Source of the DNA: JBDFMH01 sp047238125
GTDB lineage: Bacteria > Pseudomonadota > Alphaproteobacteria > Sphingomonadales > Sphingomonadaceae
Direction: 5' to 3'
Length of the DNA: 64,000 nucleotides
Assembly: GCF_047238125.1 (NCBI RefSeq)
Contig: NZ_JBDFMH010000001.1
Span: 1,922,001 to 1,986,000, forward strand
Of the stretch, positions 60,662 to 64,000 are shown one piece after another. Made by a program: the position numbers and the translations under genes. The notes below the pieces were generated by a model. It did no database searches and was not told where the DNA came from. It saw nothing but the letters and a program-made list of their open reading frames with translations. Position 1 is the stretch's first letter, and every line of letters starts with the position of its first letter.

Positions 60662-60951
60662 CAGTCGACCCCGTTTGGCCGGCGCCACCCCCCTTTGCCG
60701 CCCCACATCCGGAATGGCCGGTGCGGAACATCAAAGCATGGGAATGCGAGCCTGCCCCCTCATGCGAGAAGGCGTATCAGGGGAAACCATGGAATTCAAT
60801 GGTACATCTTGGAACGGCGCTGTTGATCATGAGCCGTTGCGAAAATGTCTCCTCAGCCAGAAAAGCGCGGATTTCTGCGGCCCACGCGGCTCCATGGCCT
60901 GTGGATAACCATGTCCATGACTTTCTCTGCGGGGTCGGCTCGAATGGGAAT
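60662..60951 (-). promoter_or_regulatory. Upstream region of the division cluster, with DnaA box and G-rich repeats
   Basis: Nearly 290 bases without a sure gene. It holds a perfect DnaA box TTATCCACA on the minus strand (60900-60908). Close to mraZ are G-rich repeats TGGGG (60701-60705), AGGGG (60690-60694) and CGGGG (60669-60673), which recall the TGGGN boxes bound by E. coli MraZ. The cluster promoter should be here, but no -35/-10 pair stands out. Confidence 0.4.
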
Positions 60952-61662
60952 TCATGGTCTGCGCAACCGTCGCCAAATCAGGGCGCACGCAACCGCGAGC
61001 CCGCCACCCAGGAACAACAATAGAACGTTTGGAACGAAAGGCAACGAGTCGTTCGAAAGCGGGGTATCGGCTGCCAGCGATTCGATCGCATACGCCAAAC
61101 GTGCCGTCCCGGCCGGGGTGAACAGGAGGTCGGCATCGGCCACGATGATCGCCCGGCCGCGACCAAGCCGGCAATCGGCGGCCAGCCCGTCCCATGCCGT
61201 CATGCAGCCTTCGCCCGTGGCGCGATCCGGCGTGATCGACACGTGCCAGCGCGCGAGCAGCGGCAGCATCGTCGGGGATGCCGGTGGCCGGCCCGGATGG
61301 CCGAGCGGCAATCGGCTCGCGCGGGCAAGCGCCGGATCCGCCAGCCACAACAACCGTCCCCCGCGTCGCACCCAATCATCCAACGCCACGAGATCGGCCG
61401 GCGATTGATCGCGCGGCTGCGCGGCAAGCAGCAGGCGCTGGCCTGCAAGTGCTGGGCCGGCGCTGGTTTCGATGGGGATCGCGGCACGTCCACCCAGCGC
61501 GGCGCGCCAACTGTCGTCGATCGGCGGGCCGGCCAGGGTTTCGCCGATCCCGCCTTCGGGCCAGAACAGCGGCAGCCCCGTCAGAACCGCGATCGGCGGA
61601 GCAGCCGGCAACGGCGCGGGCGCCAGCAGGCCGATGCAGAGTGCCGCGATGAAACGGATCAG
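60952..61662 (-). CDS. DUF4350-domain membrane protein
   Basis: About 236 residues: signal-like hydrophobic start (LIRFIAALCIGLL), a DUF4350 domain including LDDWVRRGGRLLWLADP and GRGRAIIVADADLLFTP, one late membrane helix and a basic end. Function unknown; relatives lie near ABC exporters or MoxR-type clusters. No ATG, GTG or TTG is in frame at the expected start. CTG at 61662 overlaps the upstream stop as CTGA, in the manner of the ATGA junctions elsewhere, so CTG initiation is my best guess. The next possible start would remove the signal. Confidence 0.7.
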   Translation of the reverse strand: MIRFIAALCIGLLAPAPLPAAPPIAVLTGLPLFWPEGGIGETLAGPPIDDSWRAALGGRAAIPIETSAGPALAGQRLLLAAQPRDQSPADLVALDDWVRRGGRLLWLADPALARASRLPLGHPGRPPASPTMLPLLARWHVSITPDRATGEGCMTAWDGLAADCRLGRGRAIIVADADLLFTPAGTARLAYAIESLAADTPLSNDSLPFVPNVLLLFLGGGLAVACALIWRRLRRP

Positions 61663-61931
61663 CGGGGCGCGGCCGGGGCGGGCGGCAGATCGGCCGTGGC
61701 CTGCCCGTTGGCCATGGTCTCCGTCGTCTCGGGCGTGCCGCCCGGCGTCACACCCAGTTCCGCCAGCGGTTCGGCGGGATCGCTGCCGTTGATCGATTCC
61801 TCGATCGCTGCAGCGCGCTGCTCCAGCCTCGCTTCCTCCGAATCCCGGGTAAGGCCGAACAGGGCCGCCGCGAGCAGCGTGAGCAGGAATACGATCGCCA
61901 GACCGGTCAGCCCGATACGGACTCGCTGCAT
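61659..61931 (-). CDS. Small membrane protein of unknown function
   Basis: A 90-residue protein: membrane helix at about 7-27 (GLTGLAIVFLLTLLAAALFG), then an acidic Glu/Ala/Pro-rich tail with a short coiled-coil-like part (EARLEQRAAAIEESI). AGGGG five bases before the ATG at 61931 decides this start over ATG 61979. Tied to the DUF4350 gene by the overlap, so the two probably act together. Confidence 0.65.
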   Translation of the reverse strand: MQRVRIGLTGLAIVFLLTLLAAALFGLTRDSEEARLEQRAAAIEESINGSDPAEPLAELGVTPGGTPETTETMANGQATADLPPAPAAPR

Positions 61932-62005
61932 GCCACCCCTGATTTCCCCGTCGATTGATCGACGGACCGCGACCGGCATGGTTTAGACCAGCCGGCCGCC
62001 GCAGT

Positions 62006-63004
62006 TCAACCCGCGGGACGCACGAGCCAACCCGGCACTGCGAGCCCCTTGGCAGCCAGCCAGTCCGGGTTGAACAGCGTCGAGAGGTAACGCATCCCGG
62101 AATTGCAGAGGATCGTGACGATCCGGTGCCCCGGGCCAAGCTGCCGCGCCAGCGCGATCGCCCCGGCCACGTTGATGCCCGACGACAGGCCCAGGCAAAG
62201 CCCCTCCCCGGTCAGCAGGCCGAACACCTGCTCCAATCCTTCCTCGTCGGAAATGCGGAACTGGGTATCGACCGGCGCACTCTCGAGATTGGCGGTGATC
62301 CGGCTTTGGCCGATCCCCTCCGCCACCGATGATCCTTCCGCACGCAATTCGCCATGCGCATAATATTCGTAGAGCGCGGCACCGTGCGGATCGGTGAGCG
62401 CGATTGTCACGTCGTCGCGATACTCCTTCAGGCCAAGCCCGACTCCCGCCAGCGTGCCGCCGGTGCCGACTGCGCAAGTGAAGCCGTCGATCCGGCCCTC
62501 GGTCTGCTCCCAGATCTCGCGCGCGGTGGTGCGGATATGGGCCAGCCGATTGGCGATATTGTCGAACTGGTTGGCCCAAAGCGCGTTCGGCGTCTCCTCC
62601 GCGATCCGGCGCGACTGATGGACGTAATGGGCGGGGCTCGAATAGCTGGCCGGCGCCACCTCGATCAATTCCGCGCCCAGCGCCCGCAGCGTATCCTTCT
62701 TCTCGCGGCTCTGCGTTTCCGGGATCACGATGATCGTACGATAGCCCTTGGCATTTGCGACCAGCGCCAGCCCGATGCCGGTGTTCCCCGCCGTCCCCTC
62801 GACGATCGTCCCGCCGGGCGCGATCAGGCCACGCGCCTCGGCATCCTCGACGATGAACAGCGCAGCGCGATCCTTCACCGATCCGCCGGGGTTCATGAAT
62901 TCGCACTTGCCGAGAATCTCGCAGCCCGTGGCCTCGCTCGGCCCGTTCAGGCGGACAAGCGGGGTGTTACCGATCAGGGCGAGCGTCGAGGGGGCTGTGG
63001 CCAT
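62006..63004 (-). CDS. cysK: Cysteine synthase (O-acetylserine sulfhydrylase, CysK type)
   Basis: PLP enzyme forming cysteine from O-acetylserine and sulfide. The 332 residues have LIGNTPLVRL, the PLP lysine in NPGGSVKDRAA, GTAGNTGIGLA and CAVGTGGTLAGVG. The frame continues to 63283 through the kinase gene; the ATG at 63004 gives the family N-terminus. It could instead be another member of the fold, but motif content favours CysK. Confidence 0.92.
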   Translation of the reverse strand: MATAPSTLALIGNTPLVRLNGPSEATGCEILGKCEFMNPGGSVKDRAALFIVEDAEARGLIAPGGTIVEGTAGNTGIGLALVANAKGYRTIIVIPETQSREKKDTLRALGAELIEVAPASYSSPAHYVHQSRRIAEETPNALWANQFDNIANRLAHIRTTAREIWEQTEGRIDGFTCAVGTGGTLAGVGLGLKEYRDDVTIALTDPHGAALYEYYAHGELRAEGSSVAEGIGQSRITANLESAPVDTQFRISDEEGLEQVFGLLTGEGLCLGLSSGINVAGAIALARQLGPGHRIVTILCNSGMRYLSTLFNPDWLAAKGLAVPGWLVRPAG

Positions 63005-63059
63005 CGGCGCGGCATAGGCCAGCACCGCCGGCCGGCCAAGCTGCGAAGTCTTTAGCCGT

Positions 63060-64000
63060 TCATAGCTGGGTAGCGGGCGGCGCCACTGCGGCCGGCAGCC
63101 GCAGCCGCGACAACAGCCCACCCAGATCCTCGCTCTCTTCGAGCAAAATCGTGCCGCCATAGATCTCGACCACGTCGCGCACGATCGCGAGACCGAGGCC
63201 GGTGCCGGGCTTGCCGGTATCCAGTCGTGCGCCGCGTTCGAACAGCTTGCCGCGCTCGGCTTCCGGAATACCGCGACCGTCATCCTCGACCAGTATCTCG
63301 ACGAAGCCCGCCTGCCGTTCCACCGTCACGAACACGCGCCCGCCGCCATATTTGGCGGCATTCTCCATCAGGTTGCCGATCATCTCGTCCAGATCCTGCC
63401 GCTCGACATGGACTGCGGCGGACTTGTCTCCCGCCAGATCGATGGTGACGTGGCGATAGAGCCGCGACACCGCGCGCTCGACCGCCTTCAGCGATGGCCA
63501 GACATCCGAATAGCTCTGGGCGGCGCCCCGCCGGCCGACCGCGCGTGCGCGGGCAAGGTGATGATCGACCTGGCGGCGCATCGTCGTGGCCTCGCGGATC
63601 ACGGTGGCCTCCAGATCGCTGCTGCGCGCGGTCGCCTCGTTCATGATCACAGTCAGCGGGGTCTTCAGTGCGTGCGCCAGATTGCCGGCATGTCGGCGGG
63701 CTTCCTCGGCCTGGCGATCATTATGGGCAAGCAGGTCGTTCAACTCCTCGACCAGTGGCGCGATCTCGATCGGCAGGCGTTCGTCGACCCGCGCCAGCGC
63801 GCCGGTCCGCACCTGCGCGATCGCGCGGCGCAGCTTGCGCAGCGGCCACAGCCCGAACGTGGCCTGCAGCGCCGCCAGGATGATCAGGCCAAGCCCCAGC
63901 AGCGCGAACGAACGGATCAGCGTGCGGCGCAGTACCGAAATCTGCTCGTTCAGCCCGCTACGCGCCTGCGCGACCTGAAAATGCCAGGTGAGGGGTGATC
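63060..64000 (-). CDS. Sensor histidine kinase (C-terminal 312 residues; cut by window end)
   Basis: The visible part holds a membrane helix (SFALLGLGLIILAALQATF), a HAMP-like linker, the phospho-acceptor H box NLAHALKTPLTVI, the N box LMENAAKYGG, and G boxes DDGRGIP and GTGLGLAIV. The HALKTPL variant is typical of PhoQ-like kinases. The sensor domain and the partner regulator lie beyond the window, so the signal is unknown. Confidence 0.92.
   Translation of the reverse strand, partial: SPLTWHFQVAQARSGLNEQISVLRRTLIRSFALLGLGLIILAALQATFGLWPLRKLRRAIAQVRTGALARVDERLPIEIAPLVEELNDLLAHNDRQAEEARRHAGNLAHALKTPLTVIMNEATARSSDLEATVIREATTMRRQVDHHLARARAVGRRGAAQSYSDVWPSLKAVERAVSRLYRHVTIDLAGDKSAAVHVERQDLDEMIGNLMENAAKYGGGRVFVTVERQAGFVEILVEDDGRGIPEAERGKLFERGARLDTGKPGTGLGLAIVRDVVEIYGGTILLEESEDLGGLLSRLRLPAAVAPPATQL

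Noticed and set aside
1..64000. tRNA, rRNA, insertion sequences, prophage or a defence system
   Set aside because: I looked for cloverleaf T-arm sequence, transposase and integrase motifs, and clusters of unknown genes; none was seen by eye. A tRNA scan was not possible here.

Overview
This 64 kb window is ordinary chromosome from a GC-rich alphaproteobacterium, most likely Sphingomonas or a close sphingomonad. The evidence is family-level: the alphaproteobacterial serC-serA and hisZ-purA arrangement, a CC_3452-type exported protein, a PEPxxWA-CTERM protein, a single long RelA/SpoT enzyme, and a gene order (smc-dsbA-DUF721 | mutY-nudC; dnaJ-yihY-fabI-aroC; a complete mraZ-to-ftsZ cluster) that I associate with this group. 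I see no rRNA, tRNA, CRISPR array, prophage, insertion sequence or plasmid function. Nearly every base lies in a housekeeping gene, and no gap between genes exceeds about 250 bases.

Layout. 1-4562 (minus): a DUF721/DciA-like gene, two tandem DsbA-like thioredoxins and the start of smc. 4590-6546 (plus): mutY and nudC. 6538-9923: pheA (minus), a membrane-anchored cytochrome c (plus), a LOG-like Rossmann protein and an extensin-like lipoprotein (both minus). 10046-19251 (plus): serC, serA, a broken DUF559 nuclease gene set among palindromic repeats, hisZ, an exported amidohydrolase, purA, a YdjM-like membrane protein and a methyltransferase. 19296-23982 (minus): dnaJ-like, yihY, fabI, a GNAT enzyme and aroC, followed by a small Thr/Pro repeat protein. 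24147-25948 (plus): a zinc metallopeptidase and a glutathione transferase. 26012-31712: a PEP-CTERM protein, a small exported protein and ubiG (minus), lysC (plus), rel and a CC_3452-like gene (minus). 31830-38591: an HxlR regulator, a CorC/HlyC-type membrane protein, an OmpA lipoprotein, tadA and ubiA, a PilZ protein, rsmE and gshA. 38595-41976 (minus): a dGTPase-like enzyme and a TPR/SPOR protein.

42067-60661 (minus) is a complete division and cell-wall cluster: mraZ, rsmH, ftsL, ftsI, murE, murF, mraY, murD, ftsW, murG, murC, a 66-codon unknown gene, murB, ddl, ftsQ, ftsA, ftsZ. Most junctions are stop/start overlaps, which points to translational coupling. It makes the peptidoglycan precursor from UDP-MurNAc to lipid II and the proteins that use it at the septum. 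Upstream lie a DUF4350 protein, a small membrane protein, a cysteine synthase and a sensor kinase cut by the window end.

The signals most worth following are small: an SD-masking hairpin before serC, a repeat-bounded DUF559 pseudogene between serA and hisZ, the coupled 66-codon gene between murC and murB, a perfect 20-bp palindrome before the dnaJ-like gene, and candidate control sites upstream of mraZ and ftsZ. I found no clear new multi-gene system.
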